Source: Trema orientale (taxonomy: Eukaryota; Streptophyta; Magnoliopsida; Rosales; Cannabaceae). From it: a stretch of 64,000 nt of DNA. This document shows positions 1 to 11,789 of the stretch, in pieces. Numbering within the stretch: position 1 is the stretch's first letter; every line of letters begins with the position of its first letter. The stretch spans positions 388,921-452,920 of the forward strand of contig JXTC01000207.1 of assembly GCA_002914845.1 (NCBI GenBank), given 5' to 3'. The position numbers and the translations under genes are program-made. The notes under the pieces were generated by a model. It searched no databases, was not told the DNA's origin, and was given only the letters and a program-made list of their open reading frames with translations.

Positions 1-560
1 GTGATACTGCTCCTGTTGATTTGTGACCACATAAATATGATCTATAGGTGCACTTAGCTCAGTATAGTTATTAAATCACAGGGGAGCTCTTGAAATCTAC
101 TGCTTTTTCGGCTCGGGCTGCTTTTCAGTTGGTTACTCATTCTTCCTCTTTTTCAACTTCTTATTATTATTGTTGTTGTTGTTGGTACTTGTGATTACAT
201 CCTTAGTTATGTCTTTTCTTCCTTCCTTCTTTGTCTTATGAAGATTTTATCAATAAGATTCCACCCTTAGATGTTGACCAACTCTTCGATAGAAGTCTTC
301 AAGGGTCCTGCATTCCTGCTCCAGCAATTCTTTCCAGAGTTTAGTCTCCGATCGCACTTCGGCTATCATTAAAGTTAAGACTCCACCTTCAAGCACATTA
401 TAAAAACAAACTGAGTCCACCATATATTTTCAATTCTTCTCTGAAAACGTCGTACAATGCTTAATTTTCACATCCAAGAAATGATGTGAGTGAACATAGC
501 ATTTTGTTGTGTAGTTTTTTGACCACCATAAATAGTTGACTTGCCTAATCCCTAAAAAAA
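1..560. other. intergenic, no gene seen
   Basis: AT-rich sequence with short pyrimidine runs and a GTT repeat near 170-182. No open reading frame with recognisable content was found, and no splice-linked coding segments. The window edge may cut a repeat that continues to the left. Confidence 0.5.
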
Positions 561-875
561 GCAACTAGCTAATTAAGGATGAGATAATTATCTATTATTA
601 TGTAGTCACCCAATCTCAATATTATTTATGTAGTTTCCTATTCACAAAATTAGGAAACCTAAAGCCACCCTCATCTATATAAAGAGGGCTCAGTCTCATA
701 ATTTTTCACCTCACAATCACTTTACTATACACTCTGTCTGTAATTCTCTCTTTGCTCTCACCTTGAGACTTAGAGAAACTCTTGTAATTCTCCAGAAAAT
801 AGTAAAGAACAGTGGACGTAGGCTCATCTTTTTTGGGGCTGAACCACTATATATAAAATTCACGTCTCTTTACTT
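560..875 (+). mobile_element. LTR-like fragment (Ty1-copia style)
   Basis: The stretch reads like the promoter and U5 part of a plant copia-type LTR. It has a TATA box (CTATATAAAGAGGG, about 675-688), a pyrimidine-rich transcribed leader, and the phrase around 780-850 (AGTGGACGTAGGCTC followed by GAACCAC) that is common at the ends of such LTRs. No primer-binding site, polyprotein, matching second LTR or target duplication could be found, so this would be a solo or truncated LTR. The call rests on resemblance only. Confidence 0.4.
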
Positions 876-917
876 TGCTATATTTTTCAATTCGTTTCAC
901 ACATAAGCCACATCTGA

Positions 918-1700
918 TACTGTATTTTTTTGAAAAATATCAATTTTTAAAATATTTTTAGAAAAATGTTATTTTCTAAAATAATAACTAGTAGTCGATA
1001 ACTATATTTTGAGTACTAGTAATCAAATATATATATAAATGGTATCAAACTGGTAACTAGTTTTCAGATACTAGTAATTAGTAATCATTTTAAAATAGTA
1101 TTTTTCTAAAAAAATTTAAAAAGTGATATTTAAAAAAAAGGTATTAGAATTAGAATAAAATTTGATCTACCGTATTTTTGTAATTTCTTTTTTTGTTTTT
1201 GTAGGTAGAAGTGTTAGAAACCCTTCTTGGAATTCTAAAAAAGCCCTTGAAAGGGCCCAGTATCCTACTACAATTTGACTGGCCCACCATTCTCCCTCTC
1301 TTATTTTTGGGCTTCTCACAAAATTCCAAACCCAAAGTACAAAAAATTAAAAAATCCTAGATAGATTTAATTTTTTGAAAAATTTCGAATTGATTTAGAA
1401 AAATATTAGTTTTTAAAAGTTTTTAAGAAAAATAACACTCTTAATAAATATTTAGAAAAATAGCACTTTTTTTTCAAACTTGGTACTTTATAATGGTACT
1501 CAAGGTAACCAATTGGGTTACTTGGGCTGTCTAATCTAGTTATTTAAGGTAATCGAGATAACTGATTATTTCATCAATTAATAAAAATAATATTTTTCTA
1601 AATACTTTTAAAAGTGATATTTTTTTAATTAAAATCCAGAATTTTTAAAACAATTTCAAAAAATACTATAAAAAATTAAATTCCCTCTTTATTTTTTTTA
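918..1700. repeat. dispersed repeat family R1, copy A
   Basis: Non-coding repeat in which phrases of the type TTTAGAAAAATAxxACTTTT alternate with GTAACTAGTTA-like and GGTAATCA-like phrases. The same order of phrases recurs at 10975-11460 (copy B) and in 60540-61950 (copy C). All three hold a 'GGCCCAAAxTxCAAAA' phrase followed by a run ending in TCTAGAT or TCAGAT. Copies A and C also share a segment ending in GTGTTAGAAACCC / GTGTTAAAAACCC. No transposase or termini were identified. A CTTT microsatellite follows at 1720-1740. Confidence 0.55.
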
Positions 1701-1740
1701 ATTTGTTTCTAATATATTTTCTTTCTTTCTTTCTTTCTTC

Positions 1741-3085
1741 CCCCCGCTAAGAACTAGAAAAGCTACCTTGTGCTTCATACAATACGAAAGCAGCATTTTT
1801 GGGGAACTGTGTCCTTAAAAGTATAACAAAAGCAAGTGGACTAAGATTCCACTGAATTAGGAATAAACAAATTGATACGCATCCGTTGTGTTTTCTTTCC
1901 AAATTTAACGGTAATTAATTTGTTATGGAGGGGTAGGTTATGATCCTGATCAACCAAACGACTTTTTAAGCCGCTCCTGTGTCGACAAACCCAACCAACT
2001 ACAATATAGATCAATCATGATTTCACAAAGTCTAACATTGGCCAATTGACCATGAAATTTAGGACTCATCCTTGTAGTTGTAGTAATATGAAATAAACTA
2101 AGTAGCAACGTTTCTGGAAACAAAAAAAAAAATCTCTATATATAATCTCGTGAGTCATCGTTGTACGTAGTTGTAGTAAGATGAAATATATTAAGAAATA
2201 TATTAAGTAGCAGCTTTTATGGAAACACAGGAGAAAAAGAAAATCTCTACATATAATCTCATGTTCAAATTTCGACGTATTCGCGATTTATACACAAGAG
2301 GAATGCTAAATGCTTTTTTTTTTTTTTTTTTACAATCTACAGGTCTTAATAATTGGGATGATAATAAACTCCATATGTACGAGACTAGAAAGTGTAAAAA
2401 AATAAAAAATAAAAATACATTTGACATTCCCTTATATACAAACATATTAATCACGCAATGCTCTATTAGGTTAATGAAAATGTACCTAGGGCACCCTTGA
2501 AGCTATCATAAAACCGTCGAAGACACGTGGGAGTGTGATAATTCGTAGCTATATCTGCACACTTGTATATCCACATGATGCACGGCTGGAGAGGTTACAC
2601 ATTTCCGACATCTAGCAATGCACAAAATTATTTCACCAAAAATTAATTATTAAGGATCACCTAAAGAAATGTATATTATATGTGGTTATTGGATGAAGTA
2701 GTTCACTAGTCTACAATGTGGCGTGGGGATAAAGCTTGATTGCTGGAAGCGAGAGATACCTCGATCAGCTAGGATACATCATGTAGTAACACGCAATTTT
2801 GGACATCCCACACTAACAAATATAATTATTACAACACCAACAACTTAATTAATTGTGTTAAGTGCACACATTAAAGCTATGGTTTGAGTTGGCAAAGTAT
2901 TGCTTCAAATGATTTACACCACCAAAGTACTAAATTTGACACAAATTATACAAACCATGACCAATTCGATTAAGGGGTCTAAGATTATCAATCACATCAT
3001 GTGTTTCATGCAAACTTCACACATTTTAAATAAATATATTAAACCCCAACTCCCTGATCACTTTAGATCTTCATATATATATATT
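1741..3085. other. intergenic, no gene seen
   Basis: AT-rich spacer. The short open frames around 2203-2500 lie across a long T run and show no composition or motif of a protein. Nothing else was recognised up to the DUF1645-like relic that starts at 3142. Confidence 0.5.
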
Positions 3086-3141
3086 TGCTTTGTGTCTCAT
3101 AATAAGACCTCAATACAAGACCCTCTCTCTCAGTCTCTCTC

Positions 3142-3690
3142 ATGCAACCAAACACGACCTCATATTCATCACAAACCTCCGTAGAAGCAGCTCAGGCGAG
3201 GCCTTTTCGTTTCTGAGCACCCCAATTCACGACTCATCCGACGATTTGGAGTTCGGATGCCTTACGTACCCCGGATTCACCCTCCACCGATCCCACCAAA
3301 AACTCCCCAACCGACCATCTCTTCTTCAACGGCCGGCTAGCTCTTTCCGCAAGCTTTTCCATTCCGGCCCGGACAATTACGATGGTGGTGATGTCGCTTC
3401 GGAGAATTGTCGCGCTACGAGCCGCATTAGCAGCAAGGACTCGCTCGTGTCGTCGCGCAGCAACAACACAAACAGCAGGAGCAGCAGTAGTAGCGCAAGG
3501 ATGAGCTCGAGCGACAACTCCGAGCGGAGATTGCTGTATCTTCGTCAGAGTTAGTTCGATCATTGGTTAGGCAGCCGCGCCTCAGCCGAAGACTTTTCAT
3601 GTGGTTTTTGGGGGCCTGTAAAGAGTGTCATGCAATCGAACCGTCCAAAAAGGATAAAGTTCTTGGGGGAAATGTAAAAATATTACAACG
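3142..3690 (+). pseudogene. DUF1645-family protein relic, several frameshifts
   Basis: Segments of one protein of the plant DUF1645 family (related to membrane-associated kinase regulators; function mostly unknown) appear in order, but in different frames. From the ATG at 3142 (frame 1) comes MQPNTTSYSSQTSVE. Frame 3 then gives SSGEAFSFLSTPIHD and DLEFGCLT. Frame 1 at about 3268-3337 gives TPDSPSTDPTKNSP and DHLFFNGRL, the family's signature block. Frame 3 returns with KDSLVSSRSN and SSDNSERRLLY, and frame 2 from 3563 holds a possible tail with CHAIEPSKK. At least three shifts are needed, in one short exon. The family is normally intronless here, so this is either a dead gene or a stretch of poor base calling. 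The matching motifs make the family assignment fairly safe. Confidence 0.65.
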
Positions 3691-3780
3691 ATTCTTTTTT
3701 TCTTTTTTCTTTTTTATTTTTTATTTTTTTTTTATTTTAAACTTTTGGATTTTTTTTTTATTTTTTATTTTTAACTGAGG

Positions 3781-4160
3781 CTAATACTTTGAATTTAGGT
3801 TCCTACCATTCCAACGCCAAGAAAGTGTGTTTAGTAACCATCTTACTTTTAAACGTTGTTGTTGAGTTCGCATGGAAACCAATTTAAATTTGTTAATGTT
3901 AACAAGTCTGTTGAAGACTCTTCTATAACGAGTTGGCATAGTTAGTTCGAAAGTTTGATTAGTCACTGAGTCAGTGCTGAGTCAGTGAGTTAGTTGCTGA
4001 GTCAGCTACTTAATGTATGGAAGTCGTTTTAGCAAGTTGTAATCTATTACAACTCTGTTATTCTTGCACAGACTATATATTCAATAAAGTTCCAGAGATT
4101 AAACACTTAATCACCTTTACACAAAATCTGTCTATTTTTCAATTTCTCAATTGTTACTAA
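3781..4160 (+). mobile_element. LTR-like fragment
   Basis: The region from about 3960 has the look of a plant copia LTR 3' half: repeated GAGTCAGT / GTTAGTTG phrases, TTACAACTCTGTTATTCTTG, a TATA-like run (CTATATATTC), then AATAAAGTTCCAGAGATT. No paired LTR, primer-binding site or target duplication was found. Borders are approximate and the call is from resemblance. Confidence 0.35.
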
Positions 4161-4184
4161 TTACCGTTTGCTATATATATATAT

Positions 4185-4402
4185 GGTTGCCAATCTAGTA
4201 GGTATTTTTTTTTTTACCTATGTGTAAATATTTTTTTCTAACCTTTGGATCATCATTTAACGGTTAAAATGAGATACATGAAAAGATGTGCATCATTAAT
4301 ACTTTTTCTCTCTCCTACTTTTTAATATAAAAAAATGTGCAAAAAAATTTTTAATTGGCCCAATTGATATCTATGCATAAGTAAAAAAAAAAAAATATGC
4401 CC
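4185..4402 (+). mobile_element. short TIR MITE, family M2, copy 1 (degenerate)
   Basis: This copy begins GGTTGCCAATCTAGTAGGTA and a T run directly after a (TA)n tract. It shares its full length with the copy at 40367-40606: an ACCTATGTGTA phrase, a TTGGATCATCATxTAA segment, a GCATCATTAATxCTTTTTCTC segment and an AATATAAAAAAATGTGCA segment. The right terminus is worn here. It has no coding capacity and would need a transposase from elsewhere. Confidence 0.65.
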
Positions 4403-4819
4403 TATATATATCAGTAGATGCCCTATATATATATATATATATATATGAACTCTTAAAATTATAGCACATGCAGCACTACTTCTCTCACAGTTCATTAATT
4501 GGCATATATATATATATAATATTAAAACCATGATTACATCTGTAATAGAAAAGCAGACTCTAGGACATTAATTGGTGAAACAATCTCGAGTTCCATTTGT
4601 CCTTTGACTATGGCAGTACTCCCTCTTTTAGTTTCTACCAAATGTAGAATTCTATTCATATTCCCCTATTCGGTAAAGTAGGTACACGTACCAACATAAT
4701 GATCGCGCAACTATTTCCTTAGTTTTTAGCCATACAATAACTTTTGTAGTTGGACAGGCAAGCAAAGCATGATATTCGCCCCAAAATGTATAGATGAAGA
4801 GCTCAAAATGTATATATGA

Positions 4820-5165
4820 AATAACTGCAAAAATACCGTGAATATAATTTTTTTGCAATTTTAACTATATCTTTTAGTTTATATAAAATTATATCTCAAT
4901 ATTTTAAATTTCTACAAATTTGTATCTTTTGTGTACAAATTGAGTGATTTGTATTAATATTTTAAGTTATTTTCAATAAATATTTTTTGTATTAGTCAGC
5001 AGAAATAATATATTCTCAATTTAAATTTTGTATTTAGTGAGAAATTTATTAATCAATTTATATGTAAAAAATATAAATTTATAAAAATTTAAAATGTTGA
5101 GATATAATTTTGTACAAATTAAAAAAATATAGTTAAATTTGCATAAAAACTATGTTTCAATTTTT
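4820..5165. mobile_element. fold-back element with ~100-bp inverted arms
   Basis: The left arm (about 4850-4948) and the right arm (about 5050-5150) are inverted repeats of each other. On the left one reads AACTATAT, then AAAATTATATCTCAATATTTT and ACAAATTTGTAT; the reverse strand of the right arm gives the same blocks in the same order. The loop is about 100 bp. There is no coding content. Target duplications were not resolved. Confidence 0.6.
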
Positions 5166-7231
5166 TTTGTCTCAGATAACCTTATATTATAATAAGGTTA
5201 ATTAACAAGAGCAAATGATACAAGGCGAAACTCCATCTAGAACTTTACCTAATTAAGTTGTTTGACTATTAAGTCTACAAATATGGGCAAATATACAGAC
5301 AGTAGACTTACTATTTGATGGAAATCACGTCTATAATCAATGCATTATATGATTATACCACTCTTCCAACTCTACTCGCATAGCTCACAGACTTAAGTCA
5401 AATGTTACCACGTGGAGGGTTCCCAATTTGCTTTGAAAAGAGGAGTGTTTTGGATTTTTTATGATTTCAATTTGAAAGAAAGAACAAATTTTCTTTCCAA
5501 ATGTGTCGAAAGAAAAAAAACATGTATAAATAAAAAAAATGTACTCCTACTCTAAATTCTAATCTAAACATTATATAGGATATTTCCTTTCAAAAAAAAA
5601 GTATATAGGATATTTCAATTAAATTTTTTTTTTCCAATATTAGCACTTCGTTTCTTGTGTTCCAAATAGGAAATAATTTCATTATCTAGGAATAATTTAG
5701 CATGCATAGGTGTAATTTTAAACTAACAATGTGTTAAAAATTAAAATCGACACGAAGGAAAAAACCAAACATTTGAGTTTTTTTTTTTTTTTTTTTAAAT
5801 TGAAGTTTTATGCGTCTTTAGATGTTATTATTTTAATGGATGTAGTGCTAGATCTACGACGACGCTCGCTACGCCACGAGCCCACAGTTTTAAACTATGA
5901 GCATAAACAAGCTTTAAAATTCTCACTGACGAAATTGTCCCCATACACATGTCGGAATTAGTGAATTACCCCCTCACATGATTTTTGGAATCAAATGAAT
6001 TTGCTCCTCCTTTTTTTTTTTTAACTGACAAAAAAATGATTGCAAAAGTTCAATACTACCCTGCAACTGGATAACAGGTCAAAGTGGTCCTAAACTAGGT
6101 CAAAGCCTCCAACATGCAGGATAAAATGGTCATTTTGATGACAGGACATCGAATGCAGAGCCCAATTACTTCTCCAGCTATCAGACCTCGTAGTAGTAGA
6201 TGTGACAGCATTCATGTGGAATTTGGTGGGCCCTACCGTCCTTTGTTCTCAAAATTACGTTAAAAAAAATTATTTTGCCTATTACCTTAATTAAATTAAA
6301 TTAATTTCGTACCAAAATTGAATTTAATTACTAGAAAAAATTAACATAAATAAATAAATTAATAATGGAATAGAGGGACGGGTATCTCTTCTCTCTTCCC
6401 CCCACGTTGAGCCATCTTCTACTGAGACTTGACAAATTTTTTAATTAATAAATTATTAATCTTAGACATTCATGATCGAAATTAAAGAAAATAAAAAGGA
6501 AAATCGTAATTAAAAAATCATTAAAAAAAGAAAATCTACGTCCCCAACTCACCACGAGATCCACAATTCCCATCAGAGCTCTGCAACCAACAATGGCTAA
6601 AACTCTGAGAAGGAATCAATCTCTTTCTGCACATCTTTTTTTTTTTTTTTGGAATCAGTCAGACTTCCATGTGTGCTTTGACTGTGTGCGCTCTACTACT
6701 TGACCAACGATTGTTAAAGTTAAAGCAATCGGGTTACAAATGTATTAAATACATCTTAATTTGTGTTCTAAAGTAGCTCTCCCAATCCATTACCATACAT
6801 TTAAAGCATGATATTAATAGATATGGCTAGGCATTAAAAACTGAACAGCATACATTCCGTTCAATTAAGAAAATTATTAGTTGAATTAAATGTGGCGTGA
6901 ACTTGTTCTCAAACAAGTGGCATGATGATCAATTAAATCTAAATTTAAAATACAACTGAATTGATGTAAACATAACAACCAAATTGCTTTGTATTCATGG
7001 GTTACGAAATGTCATTATTGCCAACTCGATCAATTCTTCTTCCGGCATTATCTTCAATTCTGTCGCTTATTTTAGTAGTGGCATATTAGTAAAGAAAATA
7101 TTATGAGAAAAAACTTGTCTTTTTGATGAACTACAAGTCTACAACTAATGGACATCAAGTCTTGGCAACTGGCCAAGGATTGAAACACAAGATACTGAGA
7201 GCATCAAAAACAAAGCAAAGGAAACTAACGA
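5166..7231. other. intergenic, no gene seen
   Basis: AT-rich spacer downstream (3') of the gene at 7332-9612. There are poly(T) runs near 5780-5797 and 6638-6652. No protein-like frame, RNA gene or clear element was recognised. The first few hundred bases upstream of 7332 probably include that gene's 3'UTR. Confidence 0.5.
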
Positions 7232-7331
7232 GAACTACGATGAAAAAGCAGCAGAGGAAACTGAAAGTCTTTGCCTAGATACAACAGCTTTCCAACCCTT
7301 GCCCACTAGTGCTACAAGCTTAAATCCCTTA

Positions 7332-9612
7332 TTACTCCAAGAAGGTATCCATGACGTCAGAGTACATACCGGCTTCGGAATTTCTATACTCCACTTGTTG
7401 ATGGTGATGGTGATCGACCGAAGTGGACGAAGACGACGAAGCCATCCTTGCGGGCAAAGTAAAGCTCCTCTTGAACTTGTTTTCCATACTCTTCCTACCA
7501 CCACTACCCTCTGCTGTGTGGCTGTCCAAGCTCAGTAGCTCGTTTGGATTTCCATGACCGGCATTATGCATATTTTGAGCATTATCTGAATTTGGATTTG
7601 GGTTCCTTCCTTCAAGAATGAGAGGGTGATGCTGGTTTTGGTTGTTGTCCGGTTTGTTTGATCCCAAGTTCTCAGGGTTGAACAGAAGCTTCGCGTCGTC
7701 TGTTCTTCCGGTGAGAGCGTTAAAGAAAGACAAGCCATTCGGCCATTTGATGTCGTTTTCATGCTGATCTCCTCCTCCTCCTCCTCCTCCCATCATGTCT
7801 TCCATTCGGGTTTCGGATGAATGAGGAAGCAGGAACATATGTGTCTCGTCTTTGGCTTGTGGAAAGCCAAGTCTTGCCGCTGAGTTTTGAAAATTGGGTG
7901 AGGGAAGCATAGAATTCGGGGATGGGAGTGGCCTTTGTGCCCAGTTGAAGAGTGGAGGAGGAGGTCGGATTGGAATGGCGGATTGCTTCAACGGAATTGA
8001 AGTGGAAGAGGATGAGTTTCTAGTTGAAGAAAACAGCTGGGAGAGGTAGAAACCAGATTGGTATCCAAGAGATTCAAAAGTATGCCTCATTCTTAGCACA
8101 AAATGAAGGTCTTCAGGTATCTGTGGATACGTACGTATACATATGGTCACCATTATATATTGATTGCGACACAGTCGACATTAGTATTCATATCCAAAAG
8201 GAATAACAGAAAAGAGGAAAAAAAATCTCACAATCTTGCAGGAGCCTAACTGCAGAAGACCATGGCCAGCCTGAATTACAGCTATTGTCTGGGGAAATGA
8301 AATTAATTCACTTTAGTAATTAAAAAATGAATGAAAAACACAAAAAGAAAATTCAACATTTAACAGTAGTGATGAAAAAAAGAAAGTATTGTTTATGTTC
8401 TGACCTGAATTCCTGACTCAAACTGATCAGTCCATTCAGGGGGAAGCTGCAATTAATAGCACCAAGAAAATGGAAAGTCAGAACCAACCATTACCAAAAT
8501 ACCATCTAACCAAAAAGTACAAACAGAAGCTAAATAATGTGCAAGAGAAAAATAAGTCCCATTTTAAGAAATAATAAAGTAATAAAACTACACAAAAACT
8601 AAAGAAAAAGTGTCCCATATTGGCAACTAGCTAGAACTAATTATAACATACAGCATCAAAAGAACTTTGCCAGTAGTTGGAGATATTGGGTTCACATTCT
8701 GTAGGTTCTTTGAAGACCCATTTGTGACACTTATCAGATGCAACCTTCCCCATTAACCTGCTTATACAAATGAATCCAATCTGAGGAAATATATTACAAA
8801 AAATTTCACCAAAAATGTCTCCCTGATAGTACTTTTTTTTTTTGAAAAAAACAGACGGACACAGATATAGGGATAATAGAAACCACCACCAAAAAACACC
8901 TACCCAGTACCCACCCTTCTCCATAATTATACAACTGAATGGACATTTTGCTGAAGGCCTTCCTCACAGGGTCCTCTCCTTCCATTTCTTCCATACAATC
9001 TGAAACTCTTCCTCGGCAAAATCCATCTTCCCACATCAACATCCTGCACGAAATTTTAGTTTTTTTTTTTTTAAATAAAAAAGCATACATTAATTTCTGA
9101 AAGTTGTGCGATATTCAAAAAACTAAATTAGAATATACTAAGTACCCTTTTCTCATAACCATTTACCAAGTTGGAAAAAGAAAAATAAAAACACTAATAG
9201 TAGAAAAAGAGAGCTAAGTATAGTAATTAAGCTGATTTAATACTGGGAGTAACGCTTTTTTTGTTAAGTGCTCTGTATTTATAATAAGCATACTTACAAG
9301 CTGCCATTGTCGTCTCCAACCTTGCACCCATTACCACCTCTGACTCTTCTGAAACAATAAAGAAAAAAGAAAAAATGGAAGAAAACCCATTTAAGGAAAC
9401 AGCTCAAATCAAGGTGTAGAGAGAGAAAGAGAGACAAAGATAGAAAAAGAGAGAGAAAGAGAGAGAGAGATGGAGACATACGGGCGAGGACGGATGGTCC
9501 AGAAGACAGAGTAAGTCCAGTCTGTGTTGAGACAGACGCTTCTGAGGGCCTCATGAAGGGCCATCATCCCAACAGCTTCTTTGCTCCTATCTGATGCTCC
9601 TGAGCCCACCAT
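7332..9612 (-). CDS. bHLH-MYC_N domain protein, 'WNK-related' family
   Basis: Seven coding exons on the minus strand join in phase: 9612-9482, 9348-9298, 9043-8915, 8757-8652, 8446-8405, 8288-8232 and 8120-7332, giving 434 residues. All introns read GT-AG. The N-terminal ~170 residues carry the bHLH-MYC_N fold signature: MALHEALRSVCLNTDWTYSV, LMWEDGFCRGRV, GLMGKVASDKCHKWVF, LPPEWTDQFESGIQTIAVI and GSCKIIPEDLHFVLRMRHTF. The last exon encodes a low-complexity tail with a glycine run near 7770-7790, poly-Ser and poly-His. There is no bHLH DNA-binding helix and no kinase domain, although the family is often annotated as 'WNK-related serine/threonine kinase'. It is therefore probably a transcriptional co-factor of the LHW/MYC_N type, which is inference. 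The start at 9612 is the first in-frame ATG after the CT-rich leader; a second ATG pair lies 15-16 codons in. Confidence 0.9.
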
Positions 9613-9652
9613 CTCTCTCTCTCCCTCTCTCTCTCTCTCTCCTTTTGGCAAT
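9613..9652 (+). repeat. CT microsatellite in the 5' leader
   Basis: A (CT)n/(TC)n run lies directly 5' of the minus-strand start codon at 9612, so it would be transcribed as a GA-rich leader. A second imperfect GA run at 9419-9470 lies in the first intron, next to the donor site at 9481. CT/GA-rich leaders are common in plant genes. Confidence 0.8.
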
Positions 9653-9659
9653 TTTTAGA

Positions 9660-10413
9660 GTCAAACACCCTTTCTTCTTTCTATTCTACCCTCTCTCTCT
9701 ACATCCCAGAAACTACACTTACCAAAATCCTAAACTCAACTCTGAACCTTTGCTTTTTTATTTTTTCATTTTTTTATTTCTATATATATATAGATATGTA
9801 TTTTTCTATCTTCCTTTAGCAACTCTACCCTGCTTAACCATCACAAGGAGAGTGAGACCCTTTCTTCATCTCCTTTGTTGGTTTCTCCCTTTTTATCACA
9901 TATTTTATTTCTTTTTGGGTTTGTAAATTAACTCTCCTTCTTCATCTCCTCTTTCTATATACTCATGTTATAATGCATTTGTTGGTCCCAACTCCCAAGT
10001 AATCAGCTTTGGTAAATCTTTGACAGACAAGCTAGGGCCTTATGGTAAAAGTAACAAAAAGAATGACACAAAGTGATGATGCCTGGTTTTTGGATGTATT
10101 TTAAGTTTTTAACCATGGCAAAAAAATTAATAAAACAAAGTGGGGTGAGCTTTAATCCTCTTTGGCTGTTCCTTGCAAGCCACATCAACGACAGTGGTCT
10201 TACTCTTACCAAAACTAAATCACCATTTTGCCCCTTTGTTTGCACTGTCCTTAGTCCTAGACCGGGTGCTGGGTTAAGCTGTTTGGGTAGGTTTGGACCG
10301 TTTGGTTCTCTGACTTATTACGTACCACCACTTTCCATAGACCGAGTGCACGTTTGGTACCCTGTATTTAACGCAATACCTCGCTTGTACTACTCTTGTA
10401 TTATAAAAGAGTT
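9660..10413. other. intergenic, upstream of the minus-strand gene
   Basis: Probable promoter region of the gene that starts at 9612. It is T-rich on the plus strand, with a TA run at 9780-9792. The open frame at 10073-10420 has no recognisable protein content. Confidence 0.4.
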
Positions 10414-10419
10414 GATATA

Positions 10420-10970
10420 AAAAAAAACTTGTATTTTTTATTTTAGCAATAAAAAAAATCTTAAATTTTTCGTTATATCAAATAAAATATTGAATTTTTT
10501 TAATTCTAGCAATAAAATCCTTGGATTTCCGATTATATCAAATAAACCATTGAGAAATCCAATCAAATTGAACCCAAAACAGATTTTAAACCAATGAATA
10601 TATAATATGATTAAGAAACGACTCTATTTTTTAAGTATTCTATACTGATGAACTATTTTTTAAATTTTATTTTAACTAAAAGAGACAACATTTTCAATAT
10701 AAAATGACATATTTTTTGCCCAATTAAGGTGTTTGTCAATATAAATAGTCTCGTATGACAGTATACACTAAGAAAAAATGGGTTATTTGACTTATTTTGC
10801 AGGTTAATTTGATTCGATTTTATAATCCATAGATTTTATTTGATATAACTAAAACTCAAGGTTTTTTTCGCTAAAATTAAACAAAGATAAGGTTTTTTTT
10901 TTTATATAATCGAAAATCCAGAATTCTTTTTTGCTAAATTTAAAAAACTCAGAGTTTATTTTCGATAATA
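10420..10970. mobile_element. fold-back element, arms made of subrepeats
   Basis: The left arm (about 10425-10575) contains two tandem units with the phrases TAGCAATAAAA and TATATCAAATAAA. The right arm (about 10795-10970) carries the same phrases on the opposite strand (TTTGATATAAC, TTTTGCTAAA and CGAAAATCCAGAATT). The arms are about 150 bp and degenerate, and the loop is about 220 bp. There is no coding content. The outer borders and target duplication are not resolved. Confidence 0.55.
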
Positions 10971-10974
10971 GCCC

Positions 10975-11460
10975 ATTAATAAAAGGACTTTTTTTACAAA
11001 ATTTTAGGCCCAAAGTATCCAAAATTGAAAAATCTCAGATGAGTTGATTTTTTTTTTTGAAAATTTCTGGATTGAATTAGAAAAATATCACTTTTTAAAA
11101 GTTTTATTAGAAAAATAACACTTTCAAAACATATTTATAAAAATACTATTTTTGCTTCAAAATTGGTATTTTTCAATAGTATTTGAGGAAACTAGTTAGG
11201 TTACTTAAAGTAATTAATCCATTTACTTGAAGTAATTGATCAAGTTACCTCAGATAGCTCGACTAGCTACCTTAAGTATCTCACCAATTAATAAAAAGTG
11301 ATATATTTCTAAACACTTTTAAAATAATATTTTTATAATTAAATCTGAGATTTTACACAAACAATTTCAAATTCCGAGATTTTTCAGTTTCTTTGAAAAA
11401 TTACCATAAAAAAGTTCAAATTTCCTCTTAATAAAATACATAATTTAAATACAATACAAG
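10975..11460. repeat. dispersed repeat family R1, copy B
   Basis: Carries the same succession of phrases as copy A at 1320-1690: TAGGCCCAAAGTA, AGAAAAATATCACTTTTTAA, AGAAAAATAACACTTT, a segment rich in AGTTAGGTTACTT, then ACCAATTAATAAAAA and ATTTCTAAACACTTTTAAAA. R1-like fragments continue on both sides of the 11-bp-repeat element at 11790-12215, which suggests that element was inserted into this repeat. Confidence 0.6.
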
Positions 11461-11789
11461 ATGTATTGTCTAATACGAAAAATATCAGACTGAATTAGGT
11501 CGTATTGTAATATTTAGAGCTAGTTTAATATGCTTTTATTTTTTGTTTAAACACATTTTTTTAAAATAATGAAACTTTCACTACCAAAATTTTTATATAA
11601 AAAAAATAAAATGCTAAAATAACTTTTGAAAAATTCATGTTTTGAAGTGGTAAAAATTATATATTTCTAAATATTTTAAAAGTAGTACTTTTCAAAATAC
11701 TTTCTGAATGTGTTATTTTTGTAAATTGACTTTTAGAAAATGGTATTTCTCTAAATTGACTTGTTTAAGCGATACACTTCTATATTTTT

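Noticed and set aside
560-4160. One full LTR retrotransposon bounded by the LTR-like pieces at 560 and 3781
   Set aside because: The two pieces are not copies of each other, and no gag-pol sequence lies between them.
9594-9926. 110-codon plus-strand frame rich in Leu, Ser and Phe
   Set aside because: It reads through the CT microsatellite and T-rich leader of the opposite-strand gene; there are no protein motifs.
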